Assembly: GCA_036898135.1 (NCBI GenBank)
Contig: CM072525.1
Coordinates: forward strand, 24,460,887 to 24,524,886
Length of the DNA stretch: 64,000 nt
DNA from: Oncomelania hupensis
Lineage: Eukaryota; Mollusca; Gastropoda; Littorinimorpha; Pomatiopsidae
Direction of reading: 5' to 3'
The notes under the pieces were generated by a model. It did not search any database, was not told where the DNA came from, and was given only the letters and a program-made list of their open reading frames with translations. Made by a program: the position numbers and the translations under genes. Positions 1 to 35,798 of the stretch are shown in pieces. Position 1 is the stretch's first letter; every line of letters begins with the position of its first letter.

Positions 1-235
1 AAACAGAGTAAATCTCAACGACGAAGTTGTTTTAATAAAAGCCCCGAGTTTGACAGTACCGTAAAAGACTTAATTTAAAGTCATAAATTGAAGTGCAAGT
101 TTTGGGTTTGAAGATGATTGTTGAGGTCTTATCTCAGACACAGTGACTCTTTTAAGTCCACGAGAACATCTTCAAGAGTCTCGTGTATAGAACGTTTTGT
201 AAATCAGGGCAAGTAATATCATTTCAAAACTTGTG

Positions 236-320
236 ATAGAGGTGGCTAAGTGGTAATGGCGCAGGGTTTTTTGCACGTGCGTTTTGGACAGTGTGGGTTC
301 AGTCCCGACTTACATACAGT
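236..320 (+). repeat. tRNA-derived SINE head
   Basis: A tRNA-like stretch with an A-box-like TGGCTAAGTGG and a B-box-like GGTTCAGTCCC. It does not fold into an obvious complete tRNA and no 3' SINE tail is clear, so I call it a SINE head, not a tRNA gene. The rest of 1-694 is AT-rich with no gene that I can support. Confidence 0.5.
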
Positions 321-690
321 ATTTTATTTATTTATGTTCTTCTTTATTGGCATTTTAGATGTCAGTGTTCAATTACTTCGAAAATGTACAGTATGAGAAC
401 AAATTAATCTTCAGGTCTATTCTTCGTTTCTGAAAGGAGAAAATTTATATATAATAAATATTAATCAAGTGCAAAAAAATATATATAATCCTTAATCAAG
501 TGCAAAAACACTGACCAAGTAAAAAGTATTATTTTTAAAAATTTTCTGCAAAACTTGATTAGATAAGTCTACATATGATTTTCTCATACAAGTTTGACTT
601 GTAATTGTGGCTTAGGAATTAAAAAAACTACAACAACAAAAAACAACATAGGCTTATGTGAAATACTGTTGAACTCAATCACTGCCTATG

Positions 691-853
<163 letters not shown>

Positions 854-1075
854 TAAATTAACATTTAACACAACAGGTGACAGCATACGACCGTGCACAG
901 GCGTGGTTTAAAATATCTTCGGCAAGTTTAAAGGTTGTTTTCTTTTTACAAAAAAATTAATAATAATAATTTAAAAAAGTATAAAGGCAAGTTTATTAGT
1001 TTTCCGTTAAACTTGCACAGGCGGCGGAAGCTGGTCAGGATTGGGGGGGCACACACACATTTTATTCACTGACAT

Positions 1076-2779
1076 GAGGGCCGGACCTTGGAAAAGTCGA
1101 GGGGGAGGGGGGTGGCGGGGGTTACAGATGCAGCGAAGGCGCGAAGCGCCGAGCCTTCTAGGGGGGTCCGGGGGTATGCTCCCCCGGAAATTTTTTTTTT
1201 TCAAGGATGCAAAATGGTGCAATCTGGTGCAATCTGAACCTTGAAAAAGCCATTTGTGATGGTCTGGGACATTGAGCTTTTTGAACAATTGAACTGACAA
1301 ACTCTGGGGTACAAAAATTATCCTTTGCCCCTCCCTTAAAAAAAACTACAACAACACTCATACACACAAACATTTATTTATCAGCAGAGATGTTTTGTAT
1401 ACTATTATTATTCACTACTTTTTGTTGATCGTTAACGGTATAAAGCTTTACCTTGTAGTTTATGAACATCATCGCCTTGCTTTCACTTAATTCAGTCTTG
1501 CTGCAATAGGTTCCTCGGCAATATTACCATTTGTGAATTGTATCTTCTGGCAAAACAGTTCACTGCCTCTTTGAAGTCCCTGTGCAATCCCGGTGCACTT
1601 TCAGTAAAGCAAGTCCATTGAGTCTCTTTTGCCCCATACATGTAGAGTGCAGGTATTTTTTCAGGTTGCGCAACTGACTGTTTGAACGCTCACACTCGGC
1701 AGTAGTGACAGGCAGGGTGCAAAGGTTCTTTAGCATGATGAACAGGTTGGGATAAAAATCCCTTTCACAATGGTTCAGTGCTTCTGATGCCGTGGATGGG
1801 ATGATAGCTGTTGCATTCTCAGCAGTACTTCGCCATTTGCAAACCCACCGTTGGTATTCCGCATCAAGGGTAGCATTGTCTGGTAGGTCAGACTCCCACA
1901 ACATTGCCAGTGTCTTCAACCCTTCTGGAACCTGCATGTAACCATCCTGGTTGTCTATTAAAGTGCTTGGCACCAGACAGAGACCATCAACTGCTAGCCC
2001 AGCAGTTTTGAACCTCGAGTCCAATTCGGTTGACAGTTGTTCCAAGAAAAGAATGGCAGTGCTAATCTTGAAATATTCTTCTGGAATGGCCGCAGGTTGG
2101 TTGTCACGGAGAGTCTGTCGGTATGCTTGACGAGCAACAATAACACCAGTTGTCAAAGCATTTGCCATTTTGCTGACTTCACCAAACCAGGCAACGAACG
2201 CTGTGTCGACATCTCTTCTAATAGAAGACATGCAGTTACTGACCTCTTTGATTTCCATGTAGGCATCGACATCTTTTGTCCTTTTCTGCAGCTTCACTGT
2301 CAAGGATTTCCATTTCAACGATGTTTTTGGACGATTCAGCGATGGTCGTTTCAATGGGTGTTCGTTACAACGAATTGTCATAATTATCAACTTAGCATCT
2401 TAATTAATATTTATAAAAAGTCGTTTTTGGTGGACTATGGCAGTATCAAGGTGAAGGTGCTGTAAGAGGCTTGCGGCCAGAACAAGAAAATATGGCTGCA
2501 TTTACTAATTTAGGCTTAGGGGTTGGATTACTTGGTCGTTTCAACGGAAAAACGCTTTGGACGTTTTAACGGATCCCAAGAAATGGATTTCCATTGAATT
2601 GACTATAAATAACTCTTTGTACTTTGGACCAAAAGTGACTAAAAACTGCAATGTTTTAAAAACATTTTTTTTTAAATTGAAACTCTTTGCATAAAAAAAA
2701 ATTTCAAATTTTTTTTAATTTGGAGGGAGGGTTCCGGAACCCAGGTAACCCCCCCCCCCCCCACCTGGGTCCGGCCCTG
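1076..2779 (-). mobile_element. hAT-like DNA transposon (inner, nested), 5-bp TSD
   Basis: The ends are AGGGCCGGACC on the left (from 1077) and GGTCCGGCCCT on the right (to 2778), an inverted repeat with only the outermost base differing (G left; G, where C is expected, on the right-hand top strand). GACAT occurs directly outside both ends (1071-1075 and 2780-2784), giving a 5-bp duplication. The copy lies inside the outer hAT-like element and carries its own minus-strand transposase remnant. It has G-rich left and C-rich right arms. Confidence 0.75.
1560..2390 (-). pseudogene. hAT transposase C-terminal fragment
   Basis: A 276-residue open frame whose C-terminal 40 residues carry the hAT family dimerisation pattern, with TTAECERSNSQLRNLKKYL followed by a QKRLNGLALL helix, as in 52-kDa-repressor/ZNF862-like transposases. 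The N-terminal catalytic part and any BED zinc finger are missing from this frame, so it is a remnant. It belongs to the inner element 1076-2779. It might have been kept as a host gene, but its position between intact TIRs argues for transposon origin. Confidence 0.75.
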
Positions 2780-3043
2780 GACATTTACTCCAAATAATTT
2801 GAACAATTTTCATAGACACTATGTGAGAGAGAAAAAAAGATATATCATATATTTCTACAACTGTGCATATAAGAGAGAGAGAGAAGGGGGGGGGGGAAGG
2901 TAGAGAGAAAGGGAGAGAAACCGACCTGACAATGTTGATCCATCACAGTAACAAAAACAGCAGTCATGCATGTCATTTGGCATGGAAAATTACACCGTTA
3001 ATTTTCCAAAGTATGCCTGACGGCGTTCATTTCTACTGATAAA

Positions 3044-4060
3044 TTAGTAAGCAGTTTGCGCTAGGTCTAGTTGATCTACTTTGTCTTTGAACACATGCAT
3101 TATAAGACAATTATTTAGACGCTCCTGCGTCATCGTTGCCCGAAGGTATGTTTTTACCCGCTTTAGGGCTGAAAAACTGCGTTCAGCCATTGCAGTTATG
3201 GTTGGGATGGTGAAGTACAGTCTGAGAAGTTTATCCACTTCACTCAGCATCCGTCGCACAGTGTCAGAAGCTTCCAGTTCATCCGGCATTGCTTGGAAGA
3301 TGGTGATCCTAGAGTTAGCCGCCTTCCTGGTGTCACCCAGTGCATTTTGGAGGAGTTCTAGCTGAGTTTTGAGTCTGTCCAAGTCGATGTCAGCGGAATA
3401 TGTATCTTTGATTTCTTGAGGAATTTCTGGTCTCTACCCTGCTGCTCCATCACTTAGAAGAACTTAAATTTTCCTTGGTAAGTCGAGAGCTATTTGATCA
3501 AATCGGCTCTTTAAATGTTCTTTGATGTTGTCAATGGCCTCACAGTATTGCTGTCTGTAGTAAGCAGATGGACAAGAGTAGCTGTGACCCTGTGAGCCAT
3601 CGTCCAGTCTTCGTGGAGGCTGCTTCTGTCAAGAAACGCAGGGCTCATCACACAAATGTGCAGCTTTTGTTGTGATGTCAGCAAAAAATGTCTCATAACA
3701 ATCTTCATGCCGCATGCTTTCCAGTGTTCTCAGACAAATGTCAGCAGCGTTTACTGCGTCATCACAAGTCGTTTGTTTTCTTTGAAGAACTGTCACCAGC
3801 TCTTCAGTCACAGCAAGGATCTCATCTTTGAATCTTTTTGCAACTCCTGACACATGACCCTGAAAATTACTCGCCCAGTCGTAGGCCTGGCCCCTACAGT
3901 TTTGCACTGGCAAGTCAAGTCTGATCAAGCAGTCCTTCAGTGCTGTGAAAATAGTCTCAGCACAGGTATTGTTAACTTGCATCAGTCCAGAGAAAGGGGG
4001 AAAATATTGGTTTGAACCCCCAAATAATGTTTTTTGAAGGGCTGAATATTGGGGGGGCAA
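3044..4060 (-). pseudogene. ZMYM1/DUF4371-type hAT transposase remnant
   Basis: Two separate minus-strand frames of one transposase. 3629-4060 encodes the middle part, with CRGQAYDWASNFQGHVSGVA, typical of the RNase-H-like hAT core. 3044-3382 encodes the C-terminal dimerisation region, with ITAMAERSFSALKRVKTYL and QERLNNCLIMH. Stops and frameshifts around 3383-3628 separate them. The upstream end runs into the G-rich terminal arm. It is non-functional, and is the transposase of the outer element 1016-4137. Confidence 0.8.
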
Positions 4061-4341
4061 ATGTATAGGTTTGCCCCCCCAATATTTTTCTAGGGGGGGC
4101 CAGTGCCCCCCTTGCCCCCCCGCTTCCGCCGCCTGTGACTTGGGTTGTTGAGATAAAGATTACTATCCTCCTTTCACCTTCCTCTCCTTCCACCTCTCCT
4201 TCCCATCCCATCCCTACCCCCACCCCACCCTCAAAGTACCTTGAGGGTCGGCCCTTGACTGACTTTTTCCTTACTGAAGAGTATGGTCTTTAACTTGGAG
4301 TATAAGCGCCCGATGCCTGTACGTCCATTTGCTTAGTGTAG

Positions 4342-4556
<215 letters not shown>

Positions 4557-4825
4557 CTCAATGTGTAGGCCTATGTGTGCGCTTTAGTGCGTGCGTTTTA
4601 GTGCGTGTGTGTATGTATGCATGCGAGTGTGTGTGTGTGTGTTTTAATACATCAGGTTTAAAGAAGATTTTTTAGAGAGGTTGCCTGTGAAAGTTTGTTT
4701 GAATGGCTTGTTCTTTAAAGATTTCAACCATTTTATAATATTTTAAGATAACGTTTCTCTGGTCCTGATTTGGCTCGGAAGAGTCCGCTGAACCTAAAGC
4801 AATAATCATGTAATGTAAGTTAATG

Positions 4826-4827
<2 letters not shown>

Positions 4828-4864
<37 letters not shown>
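4828..4864. repeat. (GT)n microsatellite
   Basis: A pure GT tract; a shorter imperfect GT tract lies at about 4600-4642. Confidence 0.9.
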
Positions 4865-4865
<1 letters not shown>

Positions 4866-4984
4866 GTGTGTAGTTGTGAAACGTCACATTTGGGGAACGA
4901 AATTTGCCATTTTTAGTACCAAATGAGGTAATTTTGTCGTTCCCCATTTGTCTGGCGTTGCTCATTTGTTCTAAGTACATGGAA

Positions 4985-5165
4985 GTGAACTTGTAGTGCA
5001 TGTGCACTACAACTACACTTCACGAAGTGAAGTTGTAGTGCATGTGCACTTAAAGTACACTTGGCCAAGTGCAGTTGTAGTGCATGTGCACTTAAAGTAC
5101 ACTTGCCCAAGTGTAGTTGTAGTGCACATGCACTACAAGTACACTTGACCTGGTGTAGTTGTAGT
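4985..5165. repeat. Tandem array of alternating short palindromes
   Basis: About 3.5 copies of a unit of roughly 58 bp. Each unit contains the palindromic TAGTGCATGTGCACTA (or a one-base variant), then a second palindrome such as ACTTGGCCAAGT or ACTTCACGAAGT. The array is satellite-like; no protein is supported. Confidence 0.85.
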
Positions 5166-5179
5166 GCATCTTCCAGACT

Positions 5180-5410
5180 GGTAGGATAAGGAACTTTCCT
5201 CGACGATTAGGGTAAGGCAGTGCCTCGACGATTAGGGTAAGGCAGTGCCTCGACGATTAGGGTAAGGCACCCATTCCAGAAAAGGGTTAGGGTCAGGGCT
5301 AGTTGCAGCGCTGCAACTAGCCCTGACCCTAACCCTTTTCGAGGCACTGCCTTACCCTAATCGTCGAGGCACTGCCTTACCCTAATCGTCGAGGAAAGTT
5401 CCTTATCCTA
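5180..5410. repeat. Large inverted repeat built from a 24-bp direct repeat
   Basis: The dyad centre lies at 5309/5310 in GTTGCAGCGCTGCAAC. The inner arms 5280-5309 and 5310-5339 are perfect complements over 30 bp. Outside them, a CGACGATTAGGGTAAGGCAG-type unit repeats three times on the left and, as its complement, twice on the right. Both arms end in TAGGATAAGGAACTTTCC or its complement. The arms differ only by one unit and about 10 bp. Confidence 0.9.
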
Positions 5411-5615
5411 GCTGTGTTTTTGAACAAACTTGACCTACTTCGTCTCTAATAGGCGAGGAATTAGGTCAAACTTTTTGCGAAGAATGTGCTTTTTTCAAGA
5501 AACTTGACCTACTTCGTCTCTTAGGAGCGAGGAATTAGGTCAAACTTCTTGCGAAAAAGTGTCTTTTTTGAAGAAACTTGACCTAATTCGCCGCCTAAGG
5601 GGCCGCGAAGTTGGT
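5411..5615. repeat. Tandem foldback units (about 75 bp period)
   Basis: Three units follow, each beginning AACTTGACCTA and closing with TAGGTCAAACTT or a diverged form. Each unit can therefore fold on itself, and the units repeat head to tail. The third is diverged at its right side. Confidence 0.8.
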
Positions 5616-5642
5616 GAAATTACCCCATTTGTACCTCGTACA

Positions 5643-5651
5643 CGCATGTGT

Positions 5652-5708
<57 letters not shown>
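5643..5708. repeat. (GT)n microsatellite
   Basis: A nearly pure GT tract. Confidence 0.93.
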
Positions 5709-5719
5709 TGTGTGTATTA

Positions 5720-6742
5720 CGTTTGATCTAATTCCTTTATAAAGCCGTAAATCGAAAACTGTATTAAAAAAAAGAAAGAAAATGGATTTAGCTTTATTTT
5801 CTACTGCTATAAGCCTATGTATGCTAATGGTTGGGATAATGGTTGGGCTAATGGTTGTGCTAATTTATCCCTTCCTCCCCTTATTCTCCATTGCCAAGAA
5901 GAATGGGCCCTCGGCGATACGTAGGCACACTACTGCTCTACCCGTCCGCTATAAGGGATCCACAAAATTAATACACCTGTGGTTAATGCGCCTGTATCCA
6001 TATTGCTGTTGGATGACATCATACAGCGTGCCTGAGACTAGAATTCATTCATGTCAACTACGCTTGCGAAACGACACCTTTCTTACTATGGAAATCTGGG
6101 TGCGTCGCAAGATTGTCTAGTCGACCAGTAAGATAACTGATAATTGTTATCAATCCACATTTTCATTTTGCCACACATTGTGCATGTTTAATCATTTATT
6201 TTGTCCACTCGCAAATTCTTACATAAAGATTTGGGTAAAACGTTACTTCATCCGGTTCAGGAAAAGAAGCAAAATGTCGTCTTTTGCAGTGCAGAAAGAA
6301 GTCAACGGTTGAATATGAAAGCTGTTGCAACTTTGTAACTGCTTTTTCCATCAAGTAAATGTGTTAATGTGTTCTCTCTTACTATCGAAGGATACTTTTA
6401 TTCTTCACGAGTTGAGTTTTTCGCCTTGTCGACCTATAGTAACGGGTTTTGTTGGCTCTTGAAACTGAAACTAGATTTACCGCGTGCGATCCAGTTCTGA
6501 TAAAACGGATAAAGAAAAGTATCAAAGAATCCGCCCGTACATTTTAGTTTATTTTCACGTTAATGAGTTCTGTGATTTATAAATACAATGGTAAAAAGGT
6601 GAAGACAGAGACTGTTAAGCATACAATTTTAAAAATCAATTCATTACTAGTATGACTTTATGCGCTGCCTGTTGTGTTGTGTTTCAGTGTTGGCTAGACA
6701 TTTTGCAACTGTTATTGTGTGCATCCTGCAAGCGCAGTAAAA
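5720..6742 (+). other. TUT1 upstream region, no recognised element
   Basis: Non-repetitive sequence ahead of the TUT1 start codon, presumably holding its promoter and 5' UTR. A 112-codon frame at 5782-6120 has a hydrophobic start but no recognisable domain, and I do not call it a gene. No TATA box or transcription start can be placed with confidence. Confidence 0.4.
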
Positions 6743-30646
<23,904 letters not shown>

Positions 30647-30703
30647 TATTTCCCACTGGGTATGTAAGTAGAAGTGAGGGTAATAGGTCAGGGAAAGTGT
30701 GTG

Positions 30704-30751
<48 letters not shown>

Positions 30752-33587
30752 TGTGTATATGTGTGAGCATTTTTTATGGGTGTTATAAAGACTTCCGGTG
30801 CAAAATAGACTGTATTAGCTGTCTGTAACTGAACTTGATTTTGAAAGTCAGTATCTGCAACATTTTTATTTTTTGAACATACTATGTATGAAGTATTGGT
30901 TTTATTTTGATTTTAATTTTTTTTTTTTTCTTGCACAGGGGTTCCTATTATCAGTACATACTTCTATTATGTTTTCTTACATTTTATGGTTCAGACCACT
31001 TTACTTTTGTGTGTGTGTGTTATTCAAAATGGATAAAGGTAAATGTGCTCTTCCTTTATTTATTTTTGTAAAATATTTATTTATGTATTTATGTTAAGTT
31101 TTTATTAACAAGAAATTTCAGCAGGTGTATTTGGCATGAGGCTGGTTGAGTGTCTACTCTTGTTTTGTTTGTTCTTTCAGTATTTCTTTCTTTCTAGCGT
31201 TAATTTGCCTTCTTCCTAGTGTTGCTAGTTGGACTCAAGATTATTGTTGTTCAGGTTCTGGGGGTAAGGGAGGGAACTCTTACACAAGAACTTGAAATTA
31301 GCAGCAAGGGTATGAGTGTTTTGTTAGTAACACGTGAATCTTATTTTTATTTTGTGACAGAAAATTTGTTTCTTTGCTCTTTTGCTTAGCACAGATTTTT
31401 TCCCCCTTCGTAATTAGTCTTGTGATGTTGTGCACAAAAATTGAGTTCTGTCTTGATGTTGGAGAAGCTGTATGTATAAGGGAGAGGGTGGGTGTATATG
31501 CAAGTTTGAACGTGTATATGTAAAAAAGGGGAGGGTAAGGATATTTTGTTTTTCTTTCTTTTTTTTTTTTTTTTTACTTATTCAGAAAATGAAAATTGAA
31601 GCTGATATACATAAATATAGCCTATTTGGAAATTTATATGAAAAATGTATAATAATGGAATATACTTATCAGGCAAAAATTAATATCGCATCAAAAAAGC
31701 ATAATCAGATCAGAGACGCTAGTTCCCTTTTTCTTGCTCTGCCCCTTCTTACGAAGCAAAGTAAAGCAAGGATATACATGTTTAATTTTTCAAAATTCAG
31801 ACAATAGGATGAGAGTTGTCTTTAAACATTGTTTACATGCTTAGAGGTTTTTTTTCTTGATGGATTGAGGAAACAGTTTTAGGATACATGGGCTAAACTC
31901 CAAATTCTAACAGCTTAATTTAGTTAAATTTGTGCTCTTTATTTTGTTTTATGTGACAGACCTGACTTTGATAGAAACATTCTATTGTCCAGCATCATTC
32001 TTTTTTCTTGTTCTCTAAATATGGTTACTCAGTTGTCTCAGGCTTTTGACAATGCGCATCAAGCAGCAAGTTGGTGGGTTGAGTTAGATCCTGTTTTTGA
32101 CTAGCTCTGTGAGCTGATTAAGTGCTGTATATTTATCAGAACAAATTCAATATGTACGATAATATGTATGGGGCAAATGTGCTTTAATTTCCATCTATGT
32201 ACATTTTGGCACAGACCTTTTTAAAACAGAATTTGGATATTCAGTTTTAAAATACCTAATGCATAAAATTATGTACATGTTTGTTCAACGAACAAAGCAG
32301 ATTGGGTTTCTCTTATCTTGATCTGCACATCATTGCCATAGAAATAATACTGCAGTAACTATCTGCTGGTACAGTATTGTTTTGAGATTCTGTTATAAAG
32401 CCGCAAACCCTTAATTTACATCAATGTTTTTTAGATTGAGTATTAACTTTACTATTTTTTGTAAAAATATGTATCCTTTGGAGAGCTGCCAAAAACTTGT
32501 TTACTATCATTAAACCCAATTCTGTGCCTGAATTTGGTACTTAGGCAGCATGTATCAATCTGTTGAAGAAACTTGCTGTACTGTTCTTGTTCTCTATTTT
32601 AATGTTATAAAGTAAGGAAACATATTGTGAATAGGAAAAAAGATACCCGATATGTAAATAGAAGACTGAAATACCTCTCACAACCTTTTGATATTGAAGT
32701 AAGAGAATAAAATAAGCCGTCACAACCTATAAAGTGAATTTCAGCATAATTTTCATCTGTTTTGGGGAAAAGTTTGGAATCGCAGCTGTTAAAGATGCCA
32801 CAGTTTTAAGCATAATAAAGATGCAGTTGTCTCTGATCTCAAACTACACAAAGAGGCGTTATTTTTAGTGTTCATTTGTGTGTTGGTGCCTCTAGTTTAC
32901 GTTTGCCTAGATTTGTAATGAATTTTTGTTTGTTTGCATGTACTTGTTTTTGTCCATATGTCTGTGTGTAATGTAATTATTGTTTCCTGTGTTGTTGGTA
33001 ATATATATTTCCTGTGTAAATGATGCAATTCACTAACTGCATTACTCGTTCATCCATTCGGTAACACAAACAATTAATGACATGGATTTATTTTGATTTC
33101 CTTTTACCAAAAATTATATTACCCGGTGAGACTAAAAACATTAGGATACAGACAACTATAGCTTACATAAAACTACTCGCTGACAACAAAATTGCTAAAT
33201 ATTTATTAACATATATACACAAAACAACACATAAAATTGGAATGTTCTGGCTGAAAAGCTAATCATCTGAGAAAACAAATCATAATGTATTATCTAGCAC
33301 AGTAAACGATACCAAAGCACAAAATAGCAAAGTAAAGTTGAGCTAAAAGAAAGAAAAGGTGAGTTAAAAACTTGTAATCAAAAAGTAATATTTTGATTTG
33401 TGCGAGAATGAATAGTTGTGTGAAAGTTGTAAAATCGTTCATATTTGATGCAAAAGGTTTTCTTGTTATAGTTGTCATTCTTTGGACCGACTTGCGTATT
33501 TGCACCATATACATCTTTATAATAGAAAGATTTATATATAAAATAAATGTGTACTTTAAAAAAAAAAACTTTACATTTACATAAAGT
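30647..33587 (+). other. TUT1 3' UTR and spacer between convergent genes
   Basis: A (CT)n tract lies at 30707-30748. AATAAA signals at 32705-32710 and 32814-32819 are candidates for the TUT1 poly(A) site, which would make a 3' UTR of about 2.1 kb. No other gene is supported. Confidence 0.5.
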
Positions 33588-33915
33588 GGGCTAAGGCGGG
33601 ACTAGCTTGCTTTGTCCACAGGCCAGAAACCAATGGCGTCTGACAGGTGTGGGTTCGATCCTGCATCGGGGCGTTATGTTTCTCCGAATATTATTTACTT
33701 TCGACTCGGGCAACGTCTCGGGGGTTTTCTCCGGGTACTCCAGTTTGCTCCCCCAGCAAAATTTCAAAAATTTAAAGAATTTCTAAATTTCAAAAATCAC
33801 AACTAATGTTAGGTAGGTTGGGTTTGGGCGCGCCACAGGCTGCGACTATGCCTTCTACAGGGGAGGCGGCCCAGAATTTCTTGATAAAAAGGGACAATAA
33901 AGCATTAAAATCTAA
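33588..33915 (+). repeat. tRNA-derived SINE
   Basis: A-box-like GTGGGCTAAGGCGGG, then B-box GGTTCGATCC, then a central TTTTCTCCGGGTACTCCAGT shared with the SINE at 39243. A 3' part ends in GGGACAATAAAGCATTAAA. Confidence 0.8.
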
Positions 33916-35302
33916 AAAACTAGCAAGATAGGATTACATTTCAATAACATTTTTATACATTTTATTCATAATGATACTTGAGAAACCGAGGCGATGGATA
34001 CATGCCTAAACATTTTAATCATAATGATACTTGATAAACAAAGGCGATGGATACATACAATTAATGTTTAACATTAATAAGTGCATACATTAACAAAAAT
34101 TGATTATACATACAAATACCAATAATTATGTGGAAATGGAAGTAAGCAACACTATACAGACAATGGAGCAGATCATTTCACCTTATCACAATCAATAATA
34201 TAACAGTCTAGGGTGTGAAATTCACAACAACTGGACTATCACATCGGCAGTATTACTGGGAGCATAAAACTGGCATCACATGTAGATGATAATGCACTGG
34301 AAAATGAACCCAAAGAAAGGTTCAAGGTAAACAAGTATAATTAATTCATAATGAACCCATCAAAAGCAACTGTGGCCTAATCACCATGCTTCCAGACTTT
34401 CAGCTGATAAAGAGATATAAAAGATTATGATGTTGAAGATGACGACGATGATTGATGAAAGAATGCAAATAAGTGAGTTCAAGCATCATGGTCATGTTCG
34501 CATAATGAAATAATTGAATGAAAACTTGGGACAAATGATGATGTTCACAGTAGAGGCAGCAACACTGAAATGAACTTTTGTGATATAAAATAATAAAACA
34601 GTAAGGTGCCTATTTCTAAATAATGTTCATTAAAATACAATTGTACATACTCAACTAGTCTGTACGAAAATACACCAGAATAAAATTAATAAAAATAAAA
34701 ACAATAATCGGGGCAAGAAGTCGGGTCAAGAAATCTTGACTCACAAAATTGCAGTATGCAGTGGGCTATGGCATTATATTAAAAATAGAGCATGAAGATC
34801 CATTCATAAACCATTGCTCTATTTAATTCAGGTTTGAGGAACAACTTTGATCTTGTAGAATATGGATGAAAGTGTACAACTACTAATTTCATACTCAACA
34901 TGTGCATCACTAATTTTGTGCTAGCTCACTAATAAACATGAAGAGATGCAGAATTAATTCAAAATCATTCATCTATCAAGTTTAAAAAATACTTTCCTGA
35001 TCGTCGGTAGTGTTTAGAATAATTATGGTACACATCACAGACAGCAAAAACTATTTTTTACTACAATATCGCCAAACCTGTCTTTAGGTCATATCACAAC
35101 AACAACAATAAAATAAAACACTTTACAGAACGCTGTACCATACAATATACAATTATAACATTATATTTACATACAATTATTACATATTGACTAAGATCTG
35201 GCTATGAACACTACGCTGAAAGAAGTCTGTAGTCATTTACTCAAGACACGCTGGCAGGTTTAAAGCTGAAACGCACTGTCAAAAGCTACGTGTCTACAGC
35301 CG
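33916..35302 (-). other. Annexin-gene 3' UTR and downstream DNA
   Basis: AT-rich. A candidate minus-strand AATAAA lies at 33961-33966. A roughly 60-bp tandem duplication sits at 33957-34062 (ATAATGATACTTGA repeated with GGCGATGGATACAT). The true mRNA end is unknown. Confidence 0.45.
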
Positions 35303-35368
35303 TTATTTGGTGTATGGTTGTCCGATGAGGTTGCACAGCATATTTCTGTAATCCCCGGATGTGTCGTC
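35303..35368 (-). CDS. Exon 23: end of annexin repeat 8 and stop
   Basis: [20 protein letters not shown] and stop TAA. The acidic pair plus SGDYR closes the last annexin repeat. Confidence 0.93.
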   Translation of the reverse strand, partial: DDTSGDYRNMLCNLIGQPYTK

Positions 35369-35714
35369 CTGCAACAAAACAAAAGAAAAGTGTATTTTGA
35401 TGAATTACTTCAATATCACAATCAAGCATTTAAAAAAAAAACTAAAAAACTATACCACAACAGGTCGAAATGATTTAATACCTCGAGTGTTCGAAAAATG
35501 AAGATTTCCAGTTAAAGTTGACTGCTTTATACTTTGAAGGTAAAGTGACGGTCTTTGTGCAGTACAGTTCTCCACTATCCTCCTCCTCTATGGAGTGGAG
35601 TAAACTATTGCACAAAGACTGTCACCTTACCTTCAAACTATAAGGCAGGAAACTTCATTTTTTGAACACCGAGTTATTACTTCATTTCAACAAGATCACC
35701 CAGTGTTTGGAAAT

Positions 35715-35798
<84 letters not shown>

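Larger units (their letters stand above)
1016..4137 (-). mobile_element. hAT-like DNA transposon (outer), 16-bp TIRs, 5-bp TSD
   Basis: The termini CACAGGCGGCGGAAGC (1016-1031) and its exact reverse complement (4122-4137) form perfect 16-bp inverted repeats. ACTTG flanks both sides (1011-1015 and 4138-4142) as a 5-bp target duplication. Inside, on the minus strand, are broken pieces of a ZMYM1/DUF4371-type hAT transposase. A second transposon (1076-2779) has inserted close to the left terminus. The internal G-rich terminal tracts resemble those of other hAT elements. The 5-bp duplication differs from the usual 8 bp of hAT. It is a decayed copy. Confidence 0.8.

Noticed and set aside
5181..5390. 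Possible interstitial telomeric repeat (TTAGGG words)
   Set aside because: TTAGGG occurs once per 24-bp unit, not as a (TTAGGG)n tandem.
5782..6120. 112-codon frame with a hydrophobic N-terminus
   Set aside because: No domain, no splice context and unremarkable codon use; likely chance.
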